Assembly (NCBI GenBank): GCA_022360875.1
Contig: JAKSBZ010000234.1
Location: 1 to 50,915, forward strand
Direction: 5' to 3'
DNA: 50,915 nucleotides
From: Cytophagales bacterium
GTDB lineage: Bacteria > Bacteroidota > Bacteroidia > Cytophagales > Cyclobacteriaceae
Part shown: positions 1 to 8,785 of the stretch, one piece after another
How positions within the stretch are numbered: position 1 is the stretch's first letter
Layout of the letters: every line of letters begins with the position of its first letter
Made by a program: the position numbers and the translations under genes
Notes under the pieces: model-generated
What the model saw: the letters and a program-made list of their open reading frames with translations, nothing else
What the model was told of the DNA's origin: nothing
Database searches by the model: none

Positions 1-174
1 AGTTTATGTTTGCAGGGAAACACCTCATTCAGAAACAGGGATGCCCAACAAAGTTCGGCCAGCCTTCTAATTTGCAGCCGGTGCACATCGGCCGTTTGAA
101 CAAACTTAAACGGAAACAGCTTAACGACATTCCAAAAATTTGCCGCGCGTTCTGTTATACACTTTCAGAAAACA
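1..174. other. No recognisable gene
   Basis: An open frame of about 80 codons runs on the plus strand (6-251), but its translation has no recognisable domain and it passes straight through the hairpin at 175-205. I see no convincing coding signal on either strand. This is probably the spacer beyond the susCD operon. Confidence 0.5.
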
Positions 175-205
175 GAGGCGTCTCTATACGAAATAGAGAC
201 GCCTC
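175..205 (-). terminator. Rho-independent terminator after the susD-like gene
   Basis: A perfect 13-bp inverted repeat (GAGGCGTCTCTAT at 175-187, its complement at 193-205) encloses a 5-nt loop. Read on the minus strand it lies about 75 nt after the susD-like stop codon and is followed by a T-rich stretch (CTGTTTTCT). It could work in both directions. Confidence 0.8.
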
Positions 206-278
206 AAACTTACCCTGTTTTCAACAAAGAACCATTTCAGGTTATAATTGAAAAAATTTCAGCTTACTTCCTTTCCCG

Positions 279-1824
279 TCAATCAACATCCCACCAAACC
301 CGGTCGTATATGCTTGCTCCGCCCCATTTAGCAATAGCCTCTTCGTAGGCTTCTTTCGTTTTTCCTGTCTCCAAACCGCTTGGATACGGCATGCGAACAG
401 GCACCTTCATTTCTTCATTACCGATCTCAATCTTTTCGCTTGAAGGCCAGCCAGTCAATCTCCACAAAGCATAACACTCAACCATATCCTTCATGTTGTT
501 GATGCATATTTGCGTTACAATAGCTTTGACCTTCTCCTCCTTGGTTCCTGTTTTAGGAAAACCCGTTTTGTTGTCATTTACAAACTTTGTTATTTCTTCA
601 GGTTTCAAAGGTTCGTCCAACACAGATTTAAGTGAAATGTATTTTGAAATTTTGAACCATTCATTAACAGAAGCTTTGAAACCCTCATTGAATTCTGCCT
701 CCGGATCTCCTTCCAATTCATGTTCTATAATAGCCCAGGCTTTAAGAAACCTCGCATCTGCATGCGAAAACATAGTTTCAATCATATCAGTTGCGCCCCC
801 TTCTTGAGATGGATCCCACAGCCTTATATTCAGTTGGCTTAAAGTGTCAAGCAGTACGTCCGGACGTTTTGAAGGATTAACTCCAAGTCCTCTGAATATT
901 TTTTCATGCTTGGAGCGGGTAAAGAACACCCGCGCTCTCGGATCAGAAACCACGCCGTCTTCAGTCGTCATCGCATCGATGATCACATCCGTTGGCACTT
1001 GTGAACCAGGAACATCATGAGCGCCGTGAGCCACGCCATCTGCTGGCGCAAACTTAAAACTGAAGGAATCTTCATCGCTGTTCATTATGCCCACAGGATC
1101 CGCCAGCACTTCCTGACATGCTGATTTTGACAAGGCAGGGCTTGCCTTCGATATTCTCATGGCCAAGCGCAGCTTCAGAGAATTGGCAAACTTATGCCAT
1201 TTTACAGGATCCCCTTCCCAGATCATGTCGGCATTTTCAAATGTCAGCTGTTCCCCTTTTTTTTGAAGCAATTGAGTTGCTAAAGTTAAGTTGCTGATCA
1301 GCGTCTTATAAATAAGCTCTTGAGAATCATATTCAGGGTAAAATATCTCCTCTCCCACTTTTCTCGCAGTAAAAGCCTTTGTATAGGGAGAGGCTCCGTA
1401 CAAGTCAGTGTTAATATGGGTGTTAAAAGCATCCAGTATCAGCATCATGGCCTTTCGGTGACTGTACTGCTCTGGATTTTCAGCCTTTTCATATTTGTAA
1501 AGCAAATCTCGGACAGGGTCCTGTCTTTGTCCGTAATATCTGGACCACATAGTTGCATCATTTGGCTGAGTAAAAATCTCCTGGCTCAAGCTTCCTGTCC
1601 ACATCCTTGTCCAGAAGGGAATTTCCTCTGCATGCAGAAAATAGTATTCAAAATAGCGAGAAGTATGAATATTTACAAGCGCGCCCCTCATGAGCAAATC
1701 ATCGTCAACAAAAAGGGAACCTGTTTTTGTCTTCGTTGATTTCCCCGAAATCATGATCACAAGACTCAACCAACAAAAAGCAGAACAAACAGAGTATTAC
1801 CGATTTAATATTAATATTCTTCAT
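279..1824 (-). CDS. SusD/RagB-like outer-membrane lipoprotein, frameshifted near its start
   Basis: SusD-type proteins are surface lipoproteins that cap the SusC transporter and bind its glycan or peptide ligand. The uninterrupted frame covers 279-1769 only and lacks a signal peptide. Reading upstream, an ATG at 1824 opens a frame coding for a lipoprotein signal (hydrophobic stretch ending LLVESC) and the typical DHDFGEINEDKNR start of mature SusD proteins, which then hits a TGA. Removing one base from the A run at 1710-1714 (T run on the coding strand) fuses this to the long frame and gives the family-like junction NRFPFVDDDLLMRGAL. The rest has the helical SusD architecture, close to the SusD-like_2 subgroup. 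It lies directly downstream of SusC, and an in-frame ATG at 1842 is also possible. The frameshift may be a real mutation, a phase-variation-like slip, or a sequencing or assembly error in a homopolymer. Confidence 0.85.
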
Positions 1825-1843
1825 TTTTTCTGTCTTAAACATT

Positions 1844-4800
1844 TTAAAAAGATGCTCTTAGCGTAAATCCAACCTCATAGGTTGCAGGCAAGCCATTGAA
1901 CTCGTATATATTCTGCCAGTTTGAACTGGAGAGAGGCTCGGGGTTAATGCCAATCGGCATATCTTTAGAAAAATAAAACAAGTTTCTGCCTACTGCCGAT
2001 GCTGAAAATCTTCTGAAAGGGGTTCTTTTAAGAAAATCACTAGGCACATTATACGTGATACTGATTTGCTTCATTCGAACATAACCGGCCTTAAAGATCC
2101 CTATCTCGGGAATTCCAACGCCCCAAGCTCCCAGGGAGCTATAATAATCCCATGCCGCCAAAGGAGTCACAAGCCCTTTGTCTACCGCTTTTTGATACGT
2201 CCAGCCACTCACGTCCTTTTGAGCATCGCCCTTTCCCAAAAATGTTCCTTTTTCAAAAACACCCTCGGGAATAATCCCGTCACGTCGGGTTTCTCCATTA
2301 GCATCTATATACGTAATACCTCCATGTTCGGCATCTCTGCCAAATAATGTATCTTTTATCTTTCCTCGGCCTGTTCCGTAGAAATAGGATCCGGACATAA
2401 GTTCGCCACCCACTCTAAAATCCACCAATGCGCTCAATGTGAAATTCCGAAAAGTCAATCTTGAATATATGTTGCCCGTAAAATCCGGATTAATGTTTCC
2501 CAGTAATTTGTCAGCTTCTTGAACATAATAACCTTCTACATTCAGCAATTTATTTCCTGATTCATCATATTTAAATCCGTTTCCCCTAATCAATCCCAGT
2601 GGTTCCCCTATCCTCGCTCTCGGAAAAACACCCCAGTTTGTCCATTCATAAATACCAATTTCTTCCACATCTTCTGCCAGATTTACCAATTCATTGTCGT
2701 TGGTGTAGTAGGTTCCCCCAATCTCCCAAGTCCATTCATCCGTTCGAACAGGAACGGTATTCAGTACAATCTCAATCCCGGTATTTTCGACACTTGCAAC
2801 ATTGATGTAGCGGCTGGAAGCTCCAGAATAGCCAGGAATAGGCACATTCTGCAACTGATCTTCTGTGGTCTGCTTGTAATAGGTTCCTTCTATCGTTATT
2901 CTATTATCGAAAAACCCAAGCTCGGTTCCTATTTCAAAGCCGTAAACACTTTCAGGCTTCAGATAGGCATTTCGCAAAGTTCCTCCCAGTCCATTGGTAT
3001 AAGGATCGCCATTATAAAAAGATACATCATACAAAGACACCAAAGGATCGGTTGCCCCCTTGCCGGCTTTGGAGAAAGCCACATTAACTTTCCCGGCATT
3101 CAGTATCCCCCAGTCAAAGTCGGTGAAATGGTCCGTAAACACATAAGAAGCTCCTATATTATAATAATTATAGGCATTGTCTCCTGATCCGTCTAATCGA
3201 GTTAGTGTTGAAGCCCAATCCCTTCTATAGGCCAAATCCAAATACACAAAATTATGAAAACCGATCAGCGAAGTAAAAAGGATTGAATTAACCCTTTCCT
3301 CATCCATTCGAGTATTGCGTTCTTCTATCTGAGGAGTGGACACTGAATTTGACAGCGACCATCTGTCTGCTACAAGGAATCCGTCAGTAGTTCTTGCCCT
3401 CATCCTTTCTCCGCTTACATCTCTTCGCTCCATCCCCAAAAACCCGCTTACATCCAAACCGATGTCATCAAAACTCTTATTAACCTCAAGCCTTCCTTTG
3501 TAAATATATTCTCTTCTGGTTGATTCGCCCAACGCATACTCCGCCCCGTTCCTCGTATTGTGATTCGTCATTCCCCGGTTTTTTGTTTCCTGCTGAATGT
3601 CCAAAATATACATGCTTGCATCTGCGGAAGCTGTAAGCCAATCGGTTACCTTATACCTTAATTCCACAGAATTCCTCATTACCTTGTCCAATCTGTTTCT
3701 TGTGTTTTCATACGTTCTCCACATTCTTATTGCTCCGGGCACAGTAAGATCTTCGTTCATAATCGATCGAAAGCGTATATCGCCGTCGGCAGCCTTGTAA
3801 TTATCCTTGAGCTTCGCATAATCAGTCATTGACGAATGGTAGTAAATATAATCTTTGCCAAAGCCCTCAAAAATAGCCGGTGGGTTCAAACGCTCTGTAT
3901 GAATGTAATTTGCTACAATATTCGCCGAAATTCTCTCCGTCAATTTGTGATTCAGATTCAGGCCAAAAGACAGCTGTTCCAGCTTGTTCCGCTCCTGTAT
4001 GCCCTCATGATCTTTGTAAGAAGTGGATATACGGAAGGTTGTCTGTTTATTTCCTCCGTTTATTGCCAGATTGTGAGTATGCCTTACTCCAACCTCATAT
4101 AAATCTTCCAATGAAGCCTTATAAGTGTAGGGCACCAAGTCTCCATACGGATCATAAACCATAACTTCCGGATTGTACCGAGGTCCGAACGAATATGGAT
4201 TAAACGGCTGGACGTAATAATCGTCAGGCTGTTTCCTATTCTTCCATAAATCCTGCTTGCTGAAGTCTTTAGGATTGCCATATCCCGGGCCGAATTCTTT
4301 TTGCAGCTCCGGGGTAAAGGCAACATCTTCAAACCTTACAGAATAACTGTAGTCTACTCCAAGGCCCTTTCGCTCAACTCCTTTTTTAGTGGAAATAAGC
4401 ACTACTCCGTTTGCCCCTCTGGAACCATACAATGCTGAGGCGGCTGTTCCCTTCAATACACTTACTGACTCAAATTCCTCTGTATTCAAGTTCAGCAAAT
4501 CGTTGCCGAAATCTTCTCCTCCCCAGAAACCTGCGCCTGAAACCCCCGGCTGAATTGGAATCCCGTCGATTACAAACAAAGGCATATTGTTTCCGCTTAT
4601 CGATCCCAATCCGCGGATTGTAATATTGGCACCTCCTGTTACGCCGGAAGAAACACCGGTAATATCCATGCCTGCCACTTTTCCCTGCAAAGCATCGACA
4701 ATATTCGGAGTCGAAGCATCTGTCAAATCTTTGCTGCTAACCTCCGCCACTGAATAAGAAAGCGCCTTGCGCTCTTTTTGTATGCCGTAAGCCGTCACCA

Positions 4801-5116
4801 CCACCTCTTCCAGCTGCTGCAAATCCTCCTTTAGCACAACATCAATCTGTGTCTGGCTGCCTATTTCTATTTCCACAGGCTTAAAGCCAATGGAAGAAAT
4901 CACCAGAACCTTTGCTCCCTGCATATCGATCGAAAACCTCCCTTCATAGTCGGAAATTACTCCCCGAGCAGTGCCTTTAACACTTACCGAAGCGCCTATT
5001 ACAGGTTCCCCGCCTTTAGCCGAAGCAATTTTACCTGTAACGGTCTGTGCATAAACAAATGTTCCGAAACTCAGGAACACCAGCATTGTCAAACAGGTTC
5101 GTAATACTTTACTCAT
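1844..5116 (-). CDS. SusC/RagA-family TonB-linked outer-membrane transporter
   Basis: This 1,090-residue protein imports oligomeric nutrients across the outer membrane using TonB energy, with its SusD partner as the lid. A signal peptide ends near VYAQ (residue 24). It is followed by a carboxypeptidase-D regulatory-like domain (about 25-100, TVTGKI and the KGTARGVISDYEGRFSI type), a TonB-box-like segment EEVVVTAYG near 105, the plug domain (about 115-235, with the SusC signatures NIVDALQGKVAG and RGLGSISGNNMPLFVIDGIP) and a beta-barrel that ends in the aromatic-terminated strand VGFTLRASF. The susD-like gene starts within about 20 nt of its stop, so the two form one operon. No glycosidase lies next to the pair, so the substrate cannot be inferred. 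Confidence 0.95.
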   Translation of the reverse strand: MSKVLRTCLTMLVFLSFGTFVYAQTVTGKIASAKGGEPVIGASVSVKGTARGVISDYEGRFSIDMQGAKVLVISSIGFKPVEIEIGSQTQIDVVLKEDLQQLEEVVVTAYGIQKERKALSYSVAEVSSKDLTDASTPNIVDALQGKVAGMDITGVSSGVTGGANITIRGLGSISGNNMPLFVIDGIPIQPGVSGAGFWGGEDFGNDLLNLNTEEFESVSVLKGTAASALYGSRGANGVVLISTKKGVERKGLGVDYSYSVRFEDVAFTPELQKEFGPGYGNPKDFSKQDLWKNRKQPDDYYVQPFNPYSFGPRYNPEVMVYDPYGDLVPYTYKASLEDLYEVGVRHTHNLAINGGNKQTTFRISTSYKDHEGIQERNKLEQLSFGLNLNHKLTERISANIVANYIHTERLNPPAIFEGFGKDYIYYHSSMTDYAKLKDNYKAADGDIRFRSIMNEDLTVPGAIRMWRTYENTRNRLDKVMRNSVELRYKVTDWLTASADASMYILDIQQETKNRGMTNHNTRNGAEYALGESTRREYIYKGRLEVNKSFDDIGLDVSGFLGMERRDVSGERMRARTTDGFLVADRWSLSNSVSTPQIEERNTRMDEERVNSILFTSLIGFHNFVYLDLAYRRDWASTLTRLDGSGDNAYNYYNIGASYVFTDHFTDFDWGILNAGKVNVAFSKAGKGATDPLVSLYDVSFYNGDPYTNGLGGTLRNAYLKPESVYGFEIGTELGFFDNRITIEGTYYKQTTEDQLQNVPIPGYSGASSRYINVASVENTGIEIVLNTVPVRTDEWTWEIGGTYYTNDNELVNLAEDVEEIGIYEWTNWGVFPRARIGEPLGLIRGNGFKYDESGNKLLNVEGYYVQEADKLLGNINPDFTGNIYSRLTFRNFTLSALVDFRVGGELMSGSYFYGTGRGKIKDTLFGRDAEHGGITYIDANGETRRDGIIPEGVFEKGTFLGKGDAQKDVSGWTYQKAVDKGLVTPLAAWDYYSSLGAWGVGIPEIGIFKAGYVRMKQISITYNVPSDFLKRTPFRRFSASAVGRNLFYFSKDMPIGINPEPLSSSNWQNIYEFNGLPATYEVGFTLRASF

Positions 5117-5378
5117 ATGAATAAATGATTAAACAGTAAATATGATCAAAGCATGTTAAGCTTTTGATTGTCCATGTTAACCTATCACTACAAATTGATT
5201 TGATAAAATAAAATATCCTAATAGTAATATTTTATTGCTTTTAAGGAAAATTGCTCTTGGAAAATAAAAATACTCAACTCAGGCTCATCTGTATACAAAA
5301 CATCACCAAACAGCGAATAAAAAAGCCCGCAAATTAACATATTATTATTATTGATTACACTTTTTACAAAATGGAAGA
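5117..5378. other. Divergent promoter region between susC and the histidine kinase gene
   Basis: This AT-rich spacer of about 260 bp separates two divergently transcribed genes and must hold both promoters. I found no clean TAnnTTTG -7 element on either strand and no strong inverted repeat. Confidence 0.4.
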
Positions 5379-6491
5379 ATGATTATATTAAGCCAAAACC
5401 ACATCACCGAACGCATGTTTAATTCTTCATCTCTAAATAAAGAGCCCTTGCGTTACCACGTTGTTTTTTGGACAGGCTATTTTCTGTTTAACTTCGTTCG
5501 GTGGGGAAGCTATTTCGGAGATTACACCTATTCCTTTCAGTCAAATTTAGTCGAATTTGCCATTCACATCCTCATTTGTTATTTCAACCTGTATTTTTTA
5601 CTTCCAAAACTCGCTCCCAAACATCTGAAAAAGTACCTTTTGTTTTTGTTGTTGGCTGTGTTTGCCGTTTCCCTTCTGCGCATTGTACTCACTTACGAGC
5701 TCGTAACCACAGACATTTGGAGGGAATCAGGACGGGATCCGGCCTCTCCCTTCGATTTCAATTACGTGCTGGCTGTCTATACGGGAGAGCTGTATGTGGT
5801 AGGGCTGACCACAGCCATAAAACTAATCATTGACTGGATTCGAGCACAGCGTGCAAATCAAGAGCTGGAGAAACAAAATCTGGAAACGGAACTTGCCTAT
5901 CTAAAATTCCAAGTGCAGCCCCACTTTTTCTTCAACACTCTCAACAATCTCTACTCCCTAACGCTCGACAAATCCGACCAAGCACCCGAAACAGTTATGA
6001 AGCTTTCCGAGCTTATGCACTATGTGATCTACGAAGCCAAAAACAAGTCGGTATCGCTCATCAAAGAAATCGAACATATTCAGCATTATATTGATTTGGA
6101 ACGTCTTCGGTTCGGAGACAAACTGGATGTGAACCTGCAGGTTGAAGGCAATATTGAAGAGAAACTGCTTCCTCCCCTTTTGCTGATTCCCTTTGTAGAA
6201 AACAGCTTCAAACATGGTGCAAGAAGTCCGGACAATACTCTTCCGATTGACATTCATTTGCTTGTAAAAGAAAATCGCCTGTTTTTCAGTATTACAAACA
6301 GAACATCGCCTGCATCTTTTTCGAATAAAAACCTCAAGGAAAACCAATCAGGTATTGGTGTAGAGAACACCCAGAGAAGACTTAATCTGCTTTTTCCCGG
6401 CGATTATTTGCTTTCAATATACAACGAAGACCACTGCTATACGGTCAATTTAAACTTCCCTGTTTATGAAAATAAAATGTCTTATCATTGA
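5379..6491 (+). CDS. LytS/YehU-type membrane sensor histidine kinase
   Basis: A sensor kinase that phosphorylates the response regulator encoded just downstream. About four hydrophobic segments lie at residues 28-45, 58-76, 84-104 and 127-150. A short coiled coil (155-175) leads into the His_kinase domain, with the phospho-acceptor in QVQPHFFFNTLNNLYSL (His182). The HATPase part has the N-box PFVENSFKHG (Asn275) and a glycine motif GIGVENTQRRL near 336. Total length 370 aa is normal for the family, and no separate extracytoplasmic sensor domain is seen. The gene overlaps the next by 26 nt, so translation is probably coupled. It is divergent from susC, but a regulatory link to susCD is only a guess. 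Confidence 0.93.
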   Translation: MIILSQNHITERMFNSSSLNKEPLRYHVVFWTGYFLFNFVRWGSYFGDYTYSFQSNLVEFAIHILICYFNLYFLLPKLAPKHLKKYLLFLLLAVFAVSLLRIVLTYELVTTDIWRESGRDPASPFDFNYVLAVYTGELYVVGLTTAIKLIIDWIRAQRANQELEKQNLETELAYLKFQVQPHFFFNTLNNLYSLTLDKSDQAPETVMKLSELMHYVIYEAKNKSVSLIKEIEHIQHYIDLERLRFGDKLDVNLQVEGNIEEKLLPPLLLIPFVENSFKHGARSPDNTLPIDIHLLVKENRLFFSITNRTSPASFSNKNLKENQSGIGVENTQRRLNLLFPGDYLLSIYNEDHCYTVNLNFPVYENKMSYH

Positions 6492-7203
6492 CGACGAACC
6501 GCTGGCAATAAATATTCTAAAGAATTATCTGGCCCGGTTTGAGGGATTCGAAATTGCAGGAACATACGGAAATGCCGTTGAGGCATTCAACAATTCAGGC
6601 GAATGCCCCGCAGACCTTTTGTTTTTAGACATTAACATGCCCATGCTAAACGGAATGGAATTCTTGAAAGGCCTGAACGCTCCTCCCCTTACAATAATAA
6701 CCACCGCATACAGAGAATATGCTGTCGAAAGCTTTGAGCTAAATGTTATTGATTATCTTGTCAAACCGATAAGTTTCTCCAGATTTATTAAGGCAATCAA
6801 CAAAGCCAAACACTTGCTGAAAACCGATGCGCCATACAATGAAAAAAATGGAAACGGAAACGGCAACGACACAGACAACATACAAAGGAGCATTTTCATC
6901 AAGGTAAATAAAAAAATGATACGCCTGGCTTTCAACGATATTCTGTACATCGAAAGCCTTAAAGACTATGTGCGAATCAAAACCCTGCACGAAGATTTTA
7001 TTACTCACGAAAACCTGGCCGGCATGAGCAAACTTTTGCCTTCCGAACAGTTTCTGCGCATTCACCGCTCATTTACAATCAACCTTATGAAGGTAAAATC
7101 CATTGAAGGAAATTGCGTGGAAATATCTGGAAAACTGCTGCCTATCGGCCGAAATTATCAAAAGCATACCAAACAGCTCATTTTGGATTCATGCTGCTGC
7201 TGA
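6466..7203 (+). CDS. LytTR-family response regulator
   Basis: A 245-residue DNA-binding regulator partnered with the kinase gene it overlaps. The receiver domain (1-120) has the acidic pocket Asp9/Asp10, phospho-acceptor Asp55 in LLFLDINMP, Thr/Ala near 80 and Lys100 in DYLVKP. The LytTR DNA-binding domain (about 140-240) shows the usual FIKVNKKMIRLAFNDILYIES and FLRIHRSFTINL signatures. The two are joined by a low-complexity Asn/Gly linker (residues 127-136) coded by short AAYGGM-like repeats. It ends with Cys-Cys-Cys. Target genes cannot be read from the sequence; LytTR proteins bind short direct repeats in promoters. Confidence 0.95.
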   Translation: MKIKCLIIDDEPLAINILKNYLARFEGFEIAGTYGNAVEAFNNSGECPADLLFLDINMPMLNGMEFLKGLNAPPLTIITTAYREYAVESFELNVIDYLVKPISFSRFIKAINKAKHLLKTDAPYNEKNGNGNGNDTDNIQRSIFIKVNKKMIRLAFNDILYIESLKDYVRIKTLHEDFITHENLAGMSKLLPSEQFLRIHRSFTINLMKVKSIEGNCVEISGKLLPIGRNYQKHTKQLILDSCCC

Positions 7204-7307
7204 TCTTCTTTTTCGGATCATCGGGCAAAATTAGAAGGTTGCCGAAAGCTTGTAAAACACCGCGTTCAAGCGCAGCGAAGCTTAAAACAACTCTCTAATA
7301 CAATATG

Positions 7308-8723
7308 CTAACTCAAATAATCGTGTATTGCACGCGCGCATTCGCGTCCTTCAGCAATCGCCCATACCACCAGCGACTGTCCACGGTTCATATCACCGGC
7401 GGTAAATACATTCGGTAGATTTGTTCGGTAGTTCTCCGACCGAACGTTTCCCTGTTCATCCAGAGATATACCGAGCGCTGAAAGCAAACCCTCTTTCTGA
7501 GGATGCGCAAAGCCAATGGCCAGCAAAACCAAATCGCAGGGAAGCTCCCGCTCGGTGCCTTCTTTTTCACGGAATTCCATTCGCTGGCTTTCTTTGTTCT
7601 TTATCCATTCAATATCAACAATTTTCAAAGCCTTCAGCTTTCCGTATTCGTCTTTTACGAACTCCTTGCTCAGCACGCACCACTCTCTTTGGCAGCCTTC
7701 CTCGTGAGACGTTGATGTCTTCAAAATCAATGGCATTTGCGGCCACGGTGTCGAATGGTCTCTGTTCTCCGGCGGCTTGGGCATCAGCTCAAGCTGCATT
7801 ACAGACAAAGCTCCCTGACGGTTGGATGTTCCAACACAGTCTGCCCCTGTATCTCCTCCGCCGATAACGATTACGCGTTTGTCCTTTGCTGTAATGGTGC
7901 ACCCAGCAATATCTCCGGCCACCTTCCGGTTATGCTGTTTCAGAAAACGCATGGCAAACTCCACGCCTCCTGCATCTCGTCCCCCGATCGGCAAATCCCT
8001 GGGAACAGTCGAACCGCCGCACAAGGCAACCGCATCAAATTCCCGCTGCAGCTCTTCAGCAGAAACATCCTTTCCGACCTCAATTCCAGTGCGGAACTGC
8101 ACGCCTTCCTTTTCCATAAGCTGCACGCGCCGGTCAATCACCCATTTTTCCAGCTTAAAGTCAGGTATGCCGTACCGAAGCAATCCACCGACCCGGTCAT
8201 CGCGCTCAAAAACGGTTACATGATGTCCCAGCTGATTCAGCTGTGCCGCAGCGGCCAATCCTGCAGGACCGGAGCCTACCACCGCCGCTTTCTTGCCGGT
8301 GCGAACAGAGGGAATCCGAGCCTGCACCCAACCGTTCAGAAAGGCTTTTTCGATAATTTCTTTTTCAATGTTCTCAATAGTCACCGGATCGTTATTGATT
8401 CCCAGCACACAAGCCGACTCGCAGGGAGCCGGACAAACTCGCCCGGTAAATTCCGGAAAATTGTTGGTCGACAGCAGAATTTCACTGGCTTTTTTCCATT
8501 GTCTTCGGTAGACGGCGTCATTAAATTCGGGGATCACATTCCCAAGGGGACAACCGCTGTGACAAAACGGAACTCCACAATCCATGCAGCGAGCCGCCTG
8601 CCGGTTCAATTTTTCTTCTGGAAAATCTAAATAAAACTCTTTGCTGCTATGAATGCGCGTAATCGGATCTACCTTTAGAGGCAGCTCCCTCTCAAACTCC
8701 AAAAAACCAGTTACTTTCCCCAT
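7308..8723 (-). CDS. gltD: Glutamate synthase small (beta) subunit
   Basis: The NADPH-oxidising flavoprotein subunit of glutamate synthase. It passes electrons from NADPH to the large subunit, which makes two glutamates from glutamine and 2-oxoglutarate in the cytoplasm. At 471 aa it has normal length. The N-terminal cysteines that hold low-potential [4Fe-4S] clusters are present (Cys46, 49, 54, 58 and Cys97, 101, 105). FAD binding is shown by VVGSGPAGLAAAA (148-160), and the NADPH site by VIVIGGGDTGADC (284-296). The C-terminal AGDMNRGQSLVVWAIAEGR motif closes the FAD site. It follows gltB by about 60 nt on the same strand. Confidence 0.97.
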   Translation of the reverse strand: MGKVTGFLEFERELPLKVDPITRIHSSKEFYLDFPEEKLNRQAARCMDCGVPFCHSGCPLGNVIPEFNDAVYRRQWKKASEILLSTNNFPEFTGRVCPAPCESACVLGINNDPVTIENIEKEIIEKAFLNGWVQARIPSVRTGKKAAVVGSGPAGLAAAAQLNQLGHHVTVFERDDRVGGLLRYGIPDFKLEKWVIDRRVQLMEKEGVQFRTGIEVGKDVSAEELQREFDAVALCGGSTVPRDLPIGGRDAGGVEFAMRFLKQHNRKVAGDIAGCTITAKDKRVIVIGGGDTGADCVGTSNRQGALSVMQLELMPKPPENRDHSTPWPQMPLILKTSTSHEEGCQREWCVLSKEFVKDEYGKLKALKIVDIEWIKNKESQRMEFREKEGTERELPCDLVLLAIGFAHPQKEGLLSALGISLDEQGNVRSENYRTNLPNVFTAGDMNRGQSLVVWAIAEGRECARAIHDYLS

Positions 8724-8785
8724 TTATTATTTTCATTTCATATTTCTACAATAACACACTTACACTATCTGCAAAGTCCCCTATG

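Noticed and set aside
6..251. 81-codon open frame at the left edge
   Set aside because: No recognisable domain, and it passes through a strong terminator hairpin (175-205).
6838..6873. Short repeats coding Asn-Gly in the response regulator
   Set aside because: A simple flexible linker between receiver and LytTR domains; too short to count as a tandem repeat locus.
7737..8630. Long plus-strand frame (297 codons) opposite gltD
   Set aside because: Shadow of the GC-biased codon pattern of gltD; no domain and the minus-strand gene is certain.
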